A stretch of 5,011 nt of DNA from Candidatus Woesearchaeota archaeon (lineage in GTDB: Archaea; Nanobdellota; Nanobdellia; SCGC-AAA011-G17; GW2011-AR17): NCBI GenBank assembly GCA_009691355.1, contig SICW01000056.1, positions 1 to 5,011 of the forward strand, written 5' to 3'. The position numbers and the translations under genes are program-made. Shown here piece after piece: positions 4,930-5,011 of this stretch. The notes beneath the pieces are model-generated. The model did not search any database. It saw only the letters and a program-made list of their open reading frames with translations, and was not told the origin of the DNA. Positions within the stretch are counted from its first letter, which is position 1; each line of letters opens with the position of its first letter.

Positions 4930-4934
4930 AAGGT
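4930..4934 (+). promoter_or_regulatory. Short Shine-Dalgarno site for the last, partial gene
   Basis: AAGGT lies 3 bases before the ATG at 4938, the same spacing as for the MinD-like gene. The match is short, but no TATA box is seen at the right distance, so translation from the purA transcript is the simplest reading. Confidence 0.45.
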
Positions 4935-4937
4935 CAT

Positions 4938-5011
4938 ATGGTCTTAGAAAAGGTTTCTTTAGATCTTCTTTGCAATGATACAGAGATTATCTCCCCATTC
5001 ACTGTTTCGTA
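4938..5011 (+). CDS. Start of an unidentified gene, 3' end outside window
   Basis: An open frame begins at ATG 4938 and stays open to the window end (24 codons plus two bases). The peptide begins MVLEKVSLDLLC and continues with NDTEIISPFTVS, which is a sensible protein-like composition. It lies 22 bases after the purA-like stop with a short Shine-Dalgarno match, which suggests an operon with it, perhaps in nucleotide metabolism. Twenty-four residues are too few to name a family. Confidence 0.5.
   Translation, partial: MVLEKVSLDLLCNDTEIISPFTVS

Noticed and set aside
1..5011. tRNA/rRNA genes, CRISPR arrays, insertion sequences, long repeats
   Set aside because: No cloverleaf-like segment, spaced direct repeats, transposase motifs or terminal inverted repeats were seen by eye. 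The gene packing leaves little room for them.

Overview
The window looks like a piece of an AT-rich archaeal chromosome, most likely from a DPANN-type lineage (Woesearchaeota/Pacearchaeota-like). The lineage is inferred. What the sequence shows is a class III (EppA/FlaK-type) archaeal pilin signal, TATA boxes about 29-32 bases before leaderless start codons, GGAGGTGA-type Shine-Dalgarno sites for internal genes, T-rich terminators, and a winged-helix plus membrane-helix protein of a style common in these genomes. All supported genes are on the + strand and are tightly packed. No stretch longer than 300 bases lacks a gene.

Left part (1-2138): a closely spaced or overlapping cluster. It holds the end of a membrane-anchored, charged helical protein, a MinD/ParA-like ATPase, a cytoplasmic winged-helix protein with one C-terminal membrane helix, and a 90-residue protein. 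The 90-residue protein resembles only the extreme N-terminal part of archaeal type II/IV secretion (TadA/ArlI-like) ATPases. Next comes a separately promoted class III prepilin (2197-2652), closed by a palindrome plus T-tract terminator that overlaps its stop codon. My inference is that this is a surface-filament (type IV pilus or archaellum-like) locus, or part of one, in which the MinD-like protein and the membrane winged-helix protein serve positioning or control. No assembly ATPase core or TadC-like platform protein is present in the window.

Middle part (2743-3582): two single genes, a DUF1801 (YdhG-like) protein and a small secreted six-cysteine protein. The second has a well-placed TATA box and probably a leaderless mRNA.

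Right part (3600-5011): a leaderless adenylosuccinate synthetase-family gene (purA-like, 427 residues). It keeps the catalytic Asp, Lys and His but has changes in several otherwise conserved motifs. It is followed 22 bases later by the start of a probable co-transcribed gene that runs off the window.
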